Below, piece after piece: positions 1 to 6,862 of a stretch of 32,051 nucleotides of DNA (position 1 is its first letter; every line of letters starts with the position of its first letter). The stretch comes from Phycisphaerae bacterium (GTDB lineage: Bacteria; Planctomycetota; Phycisphaerae; UBA1845; PWPN01): positions 1-32,051 of the forward strand of contig JAAYDF010000159.1 of the NCBI GenBank assembly GCA_012729395.1, read 5' to 3'. The position numbers and the translations under genes were made by a program. The notes below the pieces were generated by a model that was not told the DNA's origin, made no database searches, and saw only the letters and a list, made by a program, of their open reading frames with translations.

Positions 1-17
1 ACCCTTCCCAGTACTTA

Positions 18-51
18 GGTGTACCATACACCCATCTATGAGGTCTGTCAA
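18..51 (-). promoter_or_regulatory. Leftward sigma70-like promoter with overlapping palindrome
   Basis: On the minus strand TTGACA (51-46) is followed after 17 bases by TATGGT (28-23). The 15-bp palindrome GGTGTA-cca-TACACC (18-32) lies exactly over the -10 element, the usual place for a repressor operator. The driven gene would lie to the left, outside the window. The palindrome resembles GntR/FadR-type operators only loosely, so the regulator family is a guess. Confidence 0.5.
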
Positions 52-305
52 ATGTTATTTTCGATTATTTTGGGACGGCTGCTGCCGGCTGGCGGGGAGG
101 GGCTTATCAGGGTGGGGGCGGGTTTGCGAGGGCCATCAAATTGACAGCGTCGGATGGTGATTTCCGTCAACAGCGGGGGCCTGCTCGACGAGTAACGCGT
201 GCTTGGCAAATGGCGATGGTGGCGAGTAAGGCTTGCACGCGAGCAGTGCCACACGGATGAGACCTGCCCCGAGACAAAAGGGCGTCATTCGCCATCCGCG
301 GCCGA

Positions 306-415
306 AATGACCAATGAAGTCCGAATGACCGATGACCAACGTCCCCGCTCGCGGTTGGCGTTCTGGCTTCGGGCTTGGTCATTGATTGGTCATTGGGCCT
401 TGGGCATTCGCCATT
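306..415. repeat. Mirrored degenerate heptamer repeat (AATGACC / GGTCATT)
   Basis: The left arm carries AATGACC (306-312), AATGAAG (313-319), a 4-base slip, AATGACC (324-330), GATGACC (331-337) and AACGTCC (338-344). The right arm carries the reverse complement: GGTCATT (377-383), a 4-base slip, GGTCATT (388-394), GGGCCTT, GGGCATT and CGCCATT (to 415). The 7-base period and the mirrored 4-base slip suggest one element that could fold into a long imperfect hairpin. The same period recurs at 7875-8014 with a different consensus. Confidence 0.6.
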
Positions 416-639
416 TTGTCCCGGGAGCCAGGCGGCCAGCGAGTTGCACCCTAGACAGAAGATGCATCCCCTCAGCACCACGGCGTCGGCCATTCCCCCT
501 CTCTTGACGACGATGATCGCGATTGAATGCATCACCTCATCACCGAAACTGGCCCATGCCGGGCAACCCGCCGCGGGGCCACAGAACCAAAGCAACGCAT
601 CGCGGTAAGTCACATAGGCCAGGAAACGCCGGAGCACCA

Positions 640-666
640 TTGACATGGATGCGGAAGGGGTATTAG
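640..666 (+). promoter_or_regulatory. Candidate promoter for the Gfo/Idh/MocA gene
   Basis: TTGACA (640-645) is a perfect -35 hexamer and TATTAG (661-666) a plausible -10. The spacing is only 15 bases, shorter than ideal. It would give a leader of about 130 bases before the start at 804. No other promoter candidate was seen closer to the gene. Confidence 0.3.
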
Positions 667-803
667 CCTAGGACATCGTGGCACCGGACACCGGGCGAAA
701 AGATACAAGGCGGCCACTGTCGCCGCCCCACCCGCTCGGCAGGCCACCACGCCTGAACTCCCGGTGCGTAACCAGCCGGTTCATCAATTGAAGGGAGCAT
801 TCC

Positions 804-2180
804 ATGGGCACCACCTCGAAGGGTACCTCGTCGCGACGTGAGTTCCTCAAAACCACAGGCCGAGCGGCCGCCGCGTCAGCCCTGGCCAGCGTCGTCGTCC
901 CCGCGGTGCATGCGGCCGGAAAGAACCACACACTCCAGATCGCCCTCATCGGCTCCGGCGGGAGAGGAACCGGTGCCGCGGTCCAGGCCCTTTCAGTCAA
1001 AAACGGCCCCATCAAGCTCGTCACCATAGCTGATGTCTTCGAGGCCCGGATCAACGGCGCCCTCGGCCACCTGACCAAGAACTTCACCGCCCAAGTAGAC
1101 GTGCCCCCAGAACGCCAGTTCGTCGGCCTCGACGCCTATCGCAAGGCCATGGACTGTCTCCAAGCCGGCGACGTTGTCATCCTCGGCACGCCCCCTGCCT
1201 TCCGCTGGGTCCACTTCGCCTACGCCATCGAGCGAGGACTGCACGTGTTCATGGAAAAGCCCGTCACCGTCGACGGGCCGACCAGCCGCCGCATGCTGGA
1301 ACTCGGCGAGGCCTCGATCAAGAAGAACCTCAAAGTCGGCGTCGGGCTCATGTGCCGACACTGCGCCGCCCGTGAGGCACTCTCCGCCAAAATCCGCGAC
1401 GGCGCCATCGGAGACATCACGACCATGCGGGCCTACCGCATGCACGGGCCGATCGGCTTCTTCGCGTCCGACCCCAAGCCCGAGGGCATCAGCGAGCTGA
1501 TGTACCAAATCCAACGCTTCCACAGCTTCCTGTGGGCCGGCGGCGGAGCCTACAGCGACTTCTACATCCATAACATCGACGAATGCTGCTGGATGAAGAA
1601 CGCCTGGCCAGTTCGTGCCCAAGCCACCGGCGGGCGACACTATCGAGGCAATTCCATCGACCAGAACTTCGACAACTACTCCGTCGAGTACATCTTCGCC
1701 GACGGCTGCCGACTGTTCCTCTACGGTCGGTGCATCGACGGTACCTACAACGAGTTCGCCAGCTATGCCCACGGCACCAAAGGCTCCGCGGTCATCTCAA
1801 CCAACGTGCATACCCCCGCCAAATGCCGCATCTACCGCGGCCAGGACGTGACCCGGGAAGACCAACAAGTGTGGGCCTTCCCGCAACCCGAGCCGGATCC
1901 CTACCAGCTCGAATGGGACCACCTCATCCAGGCCATCCGCGAAGACCGGCCATACAACGAGGTCGAACGAGGCGTCAAGGCCAGCCTCGTCACCAGTATG
2001 GGTCGCATGGCCGCCCACACCGGCCAAGTCATTACCTACGAACAGATACTCAACAGCGACCACGAGTTCGCCCCCGGCCTGGACAAGCTGGGCCCCGATT
2101 CGCCCGCGCCGCTCCTGGCGGACGCCGACGGCAAGTACCCCGTGCCAATGCCCGGACGTACCAAGAATCGCGAGTACTGA
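804..2180 (+). CDS. Gfo/Idh/MocA family oxidoreductase with Tat signal
   Basis: A 458-aa protein. The first ~35 residues form a twin-arginine signal (SRREFLKTTGR, then an Ala/Val-rich stretch ending near VHAA), so it should be exported folded. A Rossmann domain follows, with IALIGSGGRG near residue 50 and the family EKP motif (VFMEKPV, about residue 150) whose lysine is catalytic in relatives. The C-terminal domain has GGGAYSDFYIHNIDE, matching the family's GGG...D..H..D pattern with its active-site histidine. Such proteins are NAD(P)-dependent sugar or inositol dehydrogenases, or glycoside-modifying enzymes; the substrate cannot be read. The start is fixed by an AAGGGAG ribosome site at 791-797, seven bases before ATG. 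It stands alone, followed after 65 bases by a small membrane protein on the same strand. Confidence 0.9.
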   Translation: MGTTSKGTSSRREFLKTTGRAAAASALASVVVPAVHAAGKNHTLQIALIGSGGRGTGAAVQALSVKNGPIKLVTIADVFEARINGALGHLTKNFTAQVDVPPERQFVGLDAYRKAMDCLQAGDVVILGTPPAFRWVHFAYAIERGLHVFMEKPVTVDGPTSRRMLELGEASIKKNLKVGVGLMCRHCAAREALSAKIRDGAIGDITTMRAYRMHGPIGFFASDPKPEGISELMYQIQRFHSFLWAGGGAYSDFYIHNIDECCWMKNAWPVRAQATGGRHYRGNSIDQNFDNYSVEYIFADGCRLFLYGRCIDGTYNEFASYAHGTKGSAVISTNVHTPAKCRIYRGQDVTREDQQVWAFPQPEPDPYQLEWDHLIQAIREDRPYNEVERGVKASLVTSMGRMAAHTGQVITYEQILNSDHEFAPGLDKLGPDSPAPLLADADGKYPVPMPGRTKNREY

Positions 2181-2245
2181 CCGAGCCGGTCACCGAGAAG
2201 AACAGTCATCACGCTGTTTGCGGCCCTGCCGCAAAGAGGTGCCAC

Positions 2246-2587
2246 ATGGATAACGCATGGGATACCTTGCGATTGTTCACGTCGGCTTTCCTGTTCCTGT
2301 TCGTCCTCGGAAGCGTCCAGTGCAACGCTTACATCCTTTTTTTGCGGTGGTACCTCAGGAGACAACCTGGTTCATCGATCCTTGTAGTGGGAGGAGTCGC
2401 CGGCGCGCTTGCCCTCTGGCTCTCTCCCTTTGAAGGCCTCCGAAGATACTGGTGGATCCCCCTATTCGTGGACCTCCACTGCGCCCCCTTGCTGGTTTGC
2501 CTGGCTTACGGCGTATGCACTGGCAAGTACCCGCCCAAGCAGCCCCCAGGGGAAACCGCTGATCGCGCGAATCATCAGCGCATTTAA
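2246..2587 (+). CDS. Small membrane protein, unknown function
   Basis: A 113-aa protein starting at ATG 2246, preceded by AGAGG at 2234-2238. The frame is open further upstream, but that part lies inside the oxidoreductase gene and is a shadow. About three hydrophobic segments are visible (residues ~8-30, ~43-62 and ~72-92). Short basic loops (RWYLRRQ, GLRRYWW) separate them, and the tail is polar and Pro-rich (KYPPKQPPGE). No family is recognised. The hydrophobicity pattern, ribosome site and clean fit in the gap support it as real. It follows the oxidoreductase by 65 bases on the same strand and may be cotranscribed. An inverted repeat begins eight bases after its stop. Confidence 0.6.
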   Translation: MDNAWDTLRLFTSAFLFLFVLGSVQCNAYILFLRWYLRRQPGSSILVVGGVAGALALWLSPFEGLRRYWWIPLFVDLHCAPLLVCLAYGVCTGKYPPKQPPGETADRANHQRI

Positions 2588-2594
2588 CGACCCA

Positions 2595-2671
2595 GCGTAG
2601 CGGCCGCCCCCTGTGGCGACCGGCGGATTCCTTGCGAGTTCGCCGTTCACCAGAGGCGGTGACCGCTACGC
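2595..2671. repeat. Inverted repeat GCGTAGCGG / CCGCTACGC
   Basis: Perfect 9-base arms at 2595-2603 and 2663-2671 enclose 59 bases. It sits directly after the stop of the 113-aa protein. It could be a small mobile palindromic repeat or a structured transcript end; no T-run follows, so a classical terminator is unlikely. Confidence 0.45.
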
Positions 2672-2854
2672 CATGGCGCGAAATGCCCTGTCGCTTGGGA
2701 ACTGACCTTGGGGACCGGCGTGCGGGCTCGCCGCGCGGAGCAACCACTTGACGGCATGGCGGTGCCGTCGCGTCGGAAGGCGTCAGGGCAGCTGAGTGCC
2801 TGCCCCCCTCCCGGGACCGCTTGGCCCCATGGCTCAAGCCGACCCAACCCACGG

Positions 2855-2860
2855 TATAAT
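2855..2860 (+). promoter_or_regulatory. Perfect -10 box immediately upstream of rnpA
   Basis: TATAAT lies only six bases before the ATG at 2867. If used, transcription would start at or within a base or two of the start codon, giving a leaderless mRNA. No convincing -35 is seen at the right distance, and no ribosome site precedes the ATG, which fits leaderless use. Confidence 0.45.
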
Positions 2861-2866
2861 GCCCCC

Positions 2867-3253
2867 ATGCCGTCGCAACCTCAGCCAGCCACCCTGCCCC
2901 GTCAACTGCGCCTCCGCAAGCGCGCCTCTTTCCAGCGCGTCTTCCGCTACCGCCTGACCGCCTCCGACCGCTGGATGACCCTCCGGGCCGCCCCGGGAGA
3001 GCAATCCTACACCCGCCTGGGGATCGCCGTCGGTCGAGCCTTCGGCAACGCCGTCCGCCGAAACCGAATCAAACGTCTCATCCGCGAAGCTTTTCGACAC
3101 ACCCGCCACACCCTGCCGCCGGGCCTCGACCTCGTCGTCCTCCCTCGCCCAGGCAACCAACCGCAAGCACACGAGCTGAAGCAATCACTCTATGGCTTGG
3201 CTCATCGCATCGCCAAACGCCGATCCCATACGCCCGGCTCCCATCCCGATTGA
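2867..3253 (+). CDS. rnpA: Ribonuclease P protein component
   Basis: A 128-aa basic protein that binds the RNase P RNA and helps it mature the 5' ends of tRNAs. The family signature RNRIKRLIREAFR (about residues 65-77) is intact. It is preceded by the typical LRKRASFQRVFR near the N terminus and GIAVGRAFGNAVRRN in the middle; length is normal. The start at 2867 places the LRKRASF motif at the expected distance. The frame is open upstream to 2708, but that extension is low-complexity and unlike the family. rpmH, the usual upstream partner, is not visible in the 280 bases before it, and no yidD or yidC follows. The next gene is convergent nrdJ. Confidence 0.93.
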   Translation: MPSQPQPATLPRQLRLRKRASFQRVFRYRLTASDRWMTLRAAPGEQSYTRLGIAVGRAFGNAVRRNRIKRLIREAFRHTRHTLPPGLDLVVLPRPGNQPQAHELKQSLYGLAHRIAKRRSHTPGSHPD

Positions 3254-3276
3254 GCGGCTCGCCATGCGCGCAAAAA

Positions 3277-3314
3277 GAAAGCACCAGGTGCCTTAAGGCT
3301 GGCCCGGTGCTTTC
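3277..3314 (-). terminator. Rho-independent terminator for leftward transcription
   Basis: GAAAGCACC (3277-3285) pairs perfectly with GGTGCTTTC (3306-3314). An inner GCC-ttaa-GGC hairpin lies at 3290-3299. Read on the minus strand the hairpin is followed by CTTTTTG, a U-run. It would end nrdJ transcripts or a small RNA. Confidence 0.7.
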
Positions 3315-3472
3315 CGGAGGGGAAAGAAGCCGAAAATCAGAATCAGACGGCAACGATACGCTGCCCGCGAACCCTCCAATGATCCTCAGCGGGGTGACCC
3401 GCTTTCCATCACACTATCGGCACACCGCCCATACAAAATTGAGCGATATCTGAGTTTACACCAAACTTCGGC

Positions 3473-3490
3473 CGGGGCCAGCCCGTTTTT
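3473..3490 (+). terminator. Possible rnpA terminator
   Basis: A short CGGG/CCCG stem (3473-3476 with 3482-3485) is followed by TTTTT (3486-3490) and another T-run at 3495-3500. The stem is only four pairs, so termination may be partial. Confidence 0.35.
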
Positions 3491-3571
3491 GTCCTTTTTT
3501 ACCCTATTCTTAAGGGTCGTACACACCCTTTATCGGGCTCTTGGCTGCAGCCGAGCTCACTCCGCTACAAC

Positions 3572-3600
3572 CTTATAGCAGAACGCCCATTCCGACGCAA
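3572..3600 (-). promoter_or_regulatory. Leftward promoter candidate just beyond nrdJ
   Basis: On the minus strand TTGCGT (3600-3595), 17 bases, TATAAG (3577-3572). The -10 matches five of six positions and the spacing is ideal, but the -35 matches only its first three bases. It points away from nrdJ toward the terminator at 3277. Confidence 0.35.
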
Positions 3601-3608
3601 GAGAAGGC

Positions 3609-6293
3609 TCAGCACTGAGCCCAGCCGCAATGCCGGCAGGTGTTGCACCCTTCCCCGAAAACCAAGGCTTCGCCGCAAGAGGGGCACTTAACCTTGAACG
3701 CCAGACGCACCCGTGCGGAGGCGACCGCGGTGCTTGCCGCGGGCGCCTCCCCAAGCTGGCTGGCCTGGGCCGACGTCAGTCCGTGGCGCACTTCCGAACC
3801 GGCCCCATTGCCCTTGCCGCTCGAACCGGAGTTGCCGTACCCGTTTCCCTTGCCGTTTCCGTTCCCGTTGGCCTTGCCGGATGGCGGAGCCGGGCGGTCC
3901 AGTTCCGAAAGATCGCACTCGCCCAACAGCAGTGCCCGCAAGCCAAAGTACTCCTTCGCCCGCGTGTAACGCTTGAGCGCCCGGGCCAACCCGTCGCCCA
4001 GGCTCATGATCTTGCCTTCGCGCGTCGGAACTTGCATGCTCGACCCGATGTCCTTGAGCTGCTGAATGATGTGCCGGAGCGAGCCCCCCGCCCTCAACCA
4101 CAGAGAGGTGAGCCGGCAAATCGCCTCCAGATCGCTGTTGGCGATATCCCCGCCCTTGCCTAACTGAGCGAAGACCTCCAACTCGCGCCCGGTGCGCGTA
4201 TCCACCGTGATCTTGACGTGCATGTTGCCGAACGGAGTCATCTGACGAAGCCGCAAGCCGCTGACGATGTCCGGAATGTCCCGCGGCTCAATCACCGGAT
4301 CGGGAGCGGGGACGGGCTTGGCGGCAGGCTCCTCGGCGGCCTTGAGCTTCGAGTCCGACTCTTTGAGGGCCATCGGCTGCTCGGACCGGCATCCATCGCG
4401 ATAGACGGTAACACCCTTGCAGCGCAGCTTGTAGGCCTGACGATAAATCGTCTCAACTTCCTCCTTCGAGGCGTCATGCGGGAAGTTGATGGTCTTGGAG
4501 ATCGACGCGTCGCAATGACGCTGGAAGCCGGCCTGCATCCGCACGTGCCAGTCGGGCGAGATGTCATGGGCGCACACGAAAACGCGCTTGGCTTCCTCGG
4601 GTACCTCGTCAATTCCAGCGAGGGTGCCATCCCTGGCAATTCTATCCATGAGCCCCTCGCTGTAGAACCCCCGGGCCTTCGCGTAATCAGCGAAGACCGG
4701 GTTCACTTCCACCATGGGTTTGCCGCCCTCGTTCTGGCCTTTGAGCACGTTGCGGAAGAAGGCCAGGCTAAACATCGGCTCGATGCCGCCCGAGCAACCC
4801 GCAATGATGCTGATCGTCCCCGTCGGCGCCACCGTCGTGGCCGCCGCGTTACGCATCGGACGATGATGCTCCGTATCCCATGTGCTCCCCTGCCAGTTCG
4901 GGAAGCACCCGCGCTCGCCCGCCAGTTTCTCGCTGTAGTTGTGGGCCTCGTCGTTGATGCACTGCATGAAGCGATCGCCCCAGGCAATGCCTTCCTCCGA
5001 TGAGTAGCGGACACCCAGCATGTACAAGGCGTCGGCAAAACCCATCACGCCCAGCCCGATCTTGCGGTTCGCCTTGCACACCCGCTCGATCTCGGGCAGG
5101 GGATAGTTGTTCACGTCGATGACGTTGTCCAGAAATCGCACCGCCCGGTGCACGGTCTCACGCAGCCCGTCCCAATCCACCTCCGAGCCCGTCTCCGTCT
5201 GGCGAACGAACTTCGCCAGGTTGATGCTGCCCAGATTGCAGGCCTCGTAAGGCAGTAACGGCTGCTCGCCGCAGGGATTGGTGGCCTCGATCCGCCCGAT
5301 GTGCGGGGTCGGATTGAACTCGTTGATGCGGTCGATGAAGATCACGCCCGGCTCGCCGGTCTTGTGGGCATTCGTGACAATGATGTCCCAGATATCCCGA
5401 CGCGAGTAAACGGGTACATTGAGCGACGAGCTACGAGCGACATCCTTATCCGCAGCGGGATGATCGCCGCCGGTCACCCGCAGCTCGCCGCTCTGACCGC
5501 GCCTCACGGGGATCAGAGACCGGATATCGTACGAAGTCACCGGCACGTCCCGGGGAATCACATATTCCTGCCCGGTCCGCGGGTTACGCACGATATGCGG
5601 GGAATCCGCATCAGCCAGAAACGCCTCCATCCACTCATCCGTCAGCTTGACCGAGATGTTGTAGTTGGTGAACTGGGTGAGGTCCTGCTTGGCGTAGAGG
5701 AATCGCAGAATGTCGGGGTGGTGGATGTACATCATGCCCATGTTGGCCCCGCGGCGGAAGGCGCCCTGCTGGATGGCGTTCGTAGCCTCGCTGAAGGCTC
5801 GCCAGAAACTAATGGGGCCGGAGGTCGTGCCACCCGAGCTGCGGATGTAGTCGCCCGTTGGACGCAGCTCGTCAAAGGCAAAGCCCGTCCCGCCGCCCGC
5901 TTTCTGAATCAGGGCGGTGTTCTTGATGCTGTCGAAGATCTCGGACACGCTGTCGCGCACCGGGAGCACGAAGCAAGCGCTGAGCATGCCCATCTCTCGG
6001 CCAGCGTTCATGAGCGTCGGACTGTTGGGCATGAACCGACCGCTGACCATCAGATCGAAGAAGGCCGCCGCCCACTCATCACAGGCCTGCTGTCCGCCGT
6101 AGCGCAGCTCCGCCTCGGCAATAGTCCGTGACACGCGTTCAAACAGGGCGCGCGGCGTCTCGACCACCTGGCCATGCTCGTCCTTCTTGAGATACCGAGC
6201 CCTCAGAACCCGCAACGCATTCGCCGACAAGCCCAGATTCGCCTGGGCATCGCTGACTTCTCTGCCATGCTCATCCGTGACCAAAGCGACCAT
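3609..6293 (-). CDS. nrdJ: Adenosylcobalamin-dependent (class II) ribonucleotide reductase
   Basis: An 894-aa enzyme that reduces ribonucleotides to deoxyribonucleotides using a coenzyme B12 radical. The catalytic set is complete: N339, C341 (thiyl radical) and E343 in NPCGE, and the redox pair C107 (MLSACFVLP) and C352 (YEACNLG). GGGTGFAFDELRPTGDYI (residues 133-150) is the substrate-loop region. Around residues 690-780 a TSCPD-type domain is visible (MTPFGNMHVKITVD...GKGGDIANSDLEAI). A Gly/Asn-rich linker (GKANGNGNGKGNG) then leads to a C-terminal zinc ribbon (CPSCGEAL...CRHCGWAQC) that probably shuttles electrons. The ATG at 6293 follows GGGGTGAAGG at close spacing. It is transcribed alone, with two promoter candidates upstream. 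No cobalamin riboswitch motif was found in the leader. Confidence 0.96.
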   Translation of the reverse strand: MVALVTDEHGREVSDAQANLGLSANALRVLRARYLKKDEHGQVVETPRALFERVSRTIAEAELRYGGQQACDEWAAAFFDLMVSGRFMPNSPTLMNAGREMGMLSACFVLPVRDSVSEIFDSIKNTALIQKAGGGTGFAFDELRPTGDYIRSSGGTTSGPISFWRAFSEATNAIQQGAFRRGANMGMMYIHHPDILRFLYAKQDLTQFTNYNISVKLTDEWMEAFLADADSPHIVRNPRTGQEYVIPRDVPVTSYDIRSLIPVRRGQSGELRVTGGDHPAADKDVARSSSLNVPVYSRRDIWDIIVTNAHKTGEPGVIFIDRINEFNPTPHIGRIEATNPCGEQPLLPYEACNLGSINLAKFVRQTETGSEVDWDGLRETVHRAVRFLDNVIDVNNYPLPEIERVCKANRKIGLGVMGFADALYMLGVRYSSEEGIAWGDRFMQCINDEAHNYSEKLAGERGCFPNWQGSTWDTEHHRPMRNAAATTVAPTGTISIIAGCSGGIEPMFSLAFFRNVLKGQNEGGKPMVEVNPVFADYAKARGFYSEGLMDRIARDGTLAGIDEVPEEAKRVFVCAHDISPDWHVRMQAGFQRHCDASISKTINFPHDASKEEVETIYRQAYKLRCKGVTVYRDGCRSEQPMALKESDSKLKAAEEPAAKPVPAPDPVIEPRDIPDIVSGLRLRQMTPFGNMHVKITVDTRTGRELEVFAQLGKGGDIANSDLEAICRLTSLWLRAGGSLRHIIQQLKDIGSSMQVPTREGKIMSLGDGLARALKRYTRAKEYFGLRALLLGECDLSELDRPAPPSGKANGNGNGKGNGYGNSGSSGKGNGAGSEVRHGLTSAQASQLGEAPAASTAVASARVRLAFKVKCPSCGEALVFGEGCNTCRHCGWAQC

Positions 6294-6484
6294 CCTTCAC
6301 CCCTGGGGTAATCAAGCGTCCAACAAATCAACTATGAAGCCGAAGTCCTGCTCAAACGGGCGCAGCAGCAGCAGCAGCCCTGGAACGCGAATGCGCCCCT
6401 CGCGCTCCGCAAAAGAGGAAATCCTCTGCGCCTATAGCGGGAAATACAGATCGTCAAAGCCCCAACATGTGGGGGGCAAGTATC

Positions 6485-6513
6485 TTAATACCTCAAGATC
6501 TGGACGAAGTCAA
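6485..6513 (-). promoter_or_regulatory. nrdJ promoter candidate, proximal
   Basis: On the minus strand TTGACT (6513-6508), exactly 17 bases, TATTAA (6490-6485). This would give nrdJ a leader of about 185 bases. Confidence 0.45.
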
Positions 6514-6570
6514 CGAAAGTTTCACCCGAAACACGCGATATCTTCATCGCGACCACAACCCGTTGACAAA

Positions 6571-6600
6571 GCCTCAGTTACAGGAGGCACTCTTTTTTTA
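6571..6600 (+). terminator. Hairpin plus T-run, rightward
   Basis: GCCTC (6571-6575) pairs with GAGGC (6584-6588), followed by a T7 run inside 6589-6600. It is a short intrinsic-terminator-like structure on the plus strand. No plus-strand gene precedes it, so it may shield the regulator from antisense transcription or end an unrecognised small transcript. Confidence 0.4.
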
Positions 6601-6633
6601 CTCACAAGCGATTCTCGTTATACCAGCGACCAC

Positions 6634-6660
6634 ATTATATCGGCCCTGGCCGGACGTCAA
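6634..6660 (-). promoter_or_regulatory. nrdJ promoter candidate, distal
   Basis: On the minus strand TTGACG (6660-6655), 15 bases, perfect TATAAT (6639-6634). The hexamers are strong but the spacing is short. It would add about 150 bases to the nrdJ leader. Confidence 0.4.
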
Positions 6661-6789
6661 CCCCAATATTTTGCGGTTCATCTCCCCCCGGGAGGCGGTG
6701 TTGGGCCGGGTCGCGCCAGACGAACCGATCACACAAGAACTTGCGCGCCTGGGGCTATCTCCCCCATTCGTTGTGTAGCCCCGAGAAAC

Positions 6790-6834
6790 TTGACAGGCGA
6801 GAAAATCATTCTATTATCCGGATGATTGGATAAT
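6790..6834 (+). promoter_or_regulatory. Promoter and inverted-repeat operator of the ArsR-methyltransferase gene
   Basis: TTGACA (6790-6795), 16 bases, TATTAT (6812-6817) is a near-consensus sigma70 promoter. Two inverted repeats overlap the -10 and start region: AATCAT (6804-6809) with ATGATT (6822-6827), and ATTATCC (6814-6820) with GGATAAT (6828-6834). This is where an ArsR-family repressor usually binds, so autoregulation is likely. No copy of the repeats was found directly before ahcY, which suggests ahcY is reached by read-through from this promoter. Confidence 0.65.
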
Positions 6835-6862
6835 GCGTTTTGCAGGCAGGGAACCGTGCCCA

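Larger units (their letters stand above)
52..803. other. Non-coding region upstream of the oxidoreductase gene
   Basis: No reading frame here looks like a real protein. Those present are short, overlap on both strands and encode low-complexity Arg/Pro/Ser-rich peptides. The region holds a mirrored heptamer repeat (306-415) and a weak promoter candidate (640-666). A G-rich stretch at about 95-125 has no assigned role. No tRNA or riboswitch fold was recognised. Confidence 0.55.
3254..3608. other. Gap between convergent rnpA and nrdJ
   Basis: This 355-base gap holds a leftward terminator (3277-3314), a weak rightward terminator (3473-3490) and a perfect AAGGGT/ACCCTT hairpin (3512-3530). A promoter-like pair facing left is at 3572-3600. 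No protein-coding frame is convincing. The right-hand promoter and left-hand terminator could delimit a leftward small RNA of about 290 bases. The sequence does not match RNase P RNA, tmRNA or SRP RNA motifs that I know. Confidence 0.45.
6294..6862. other. Divergent regulatory region between nrdJ and the ArsR-type regulator
   Basis: A gap of about 570 bases with lower GC than its neighbours. It contains two leftward promoter candidates for nrdJ, a rightward hairpin with a T-run, and the promoter/operator of the regulator gene. Short frames exist (for example a ~103-codon frame at 6467-6778) but resemble no protein and cross the promoter elements. A small CAG run lies at 6362-6377. No B12 riboswitch or clear pair of NrdR boxes was recognised. 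Confidence 0.5.

Noticed and set aside
167-646. Minus-strand frame upstream of the oxidoreductase
   Set aside because: Composition is uneven, no ribosome site is evident and it overlaps the mirrored heptamer element.
6294-6660. Cobalamin riboswitch before nrdJ
   Set aside because: No recognisable B12 box or conserved core was found on the minus strand, although a structural search was not possible.
6467-6778. Plus-strand frame of 103 codons in the nrdJ upstream gap
   Set aside because: It crosses both leftward promoter candidates and a terminator-like hairpin, has no ribosome site I can see, and resembles no protein.
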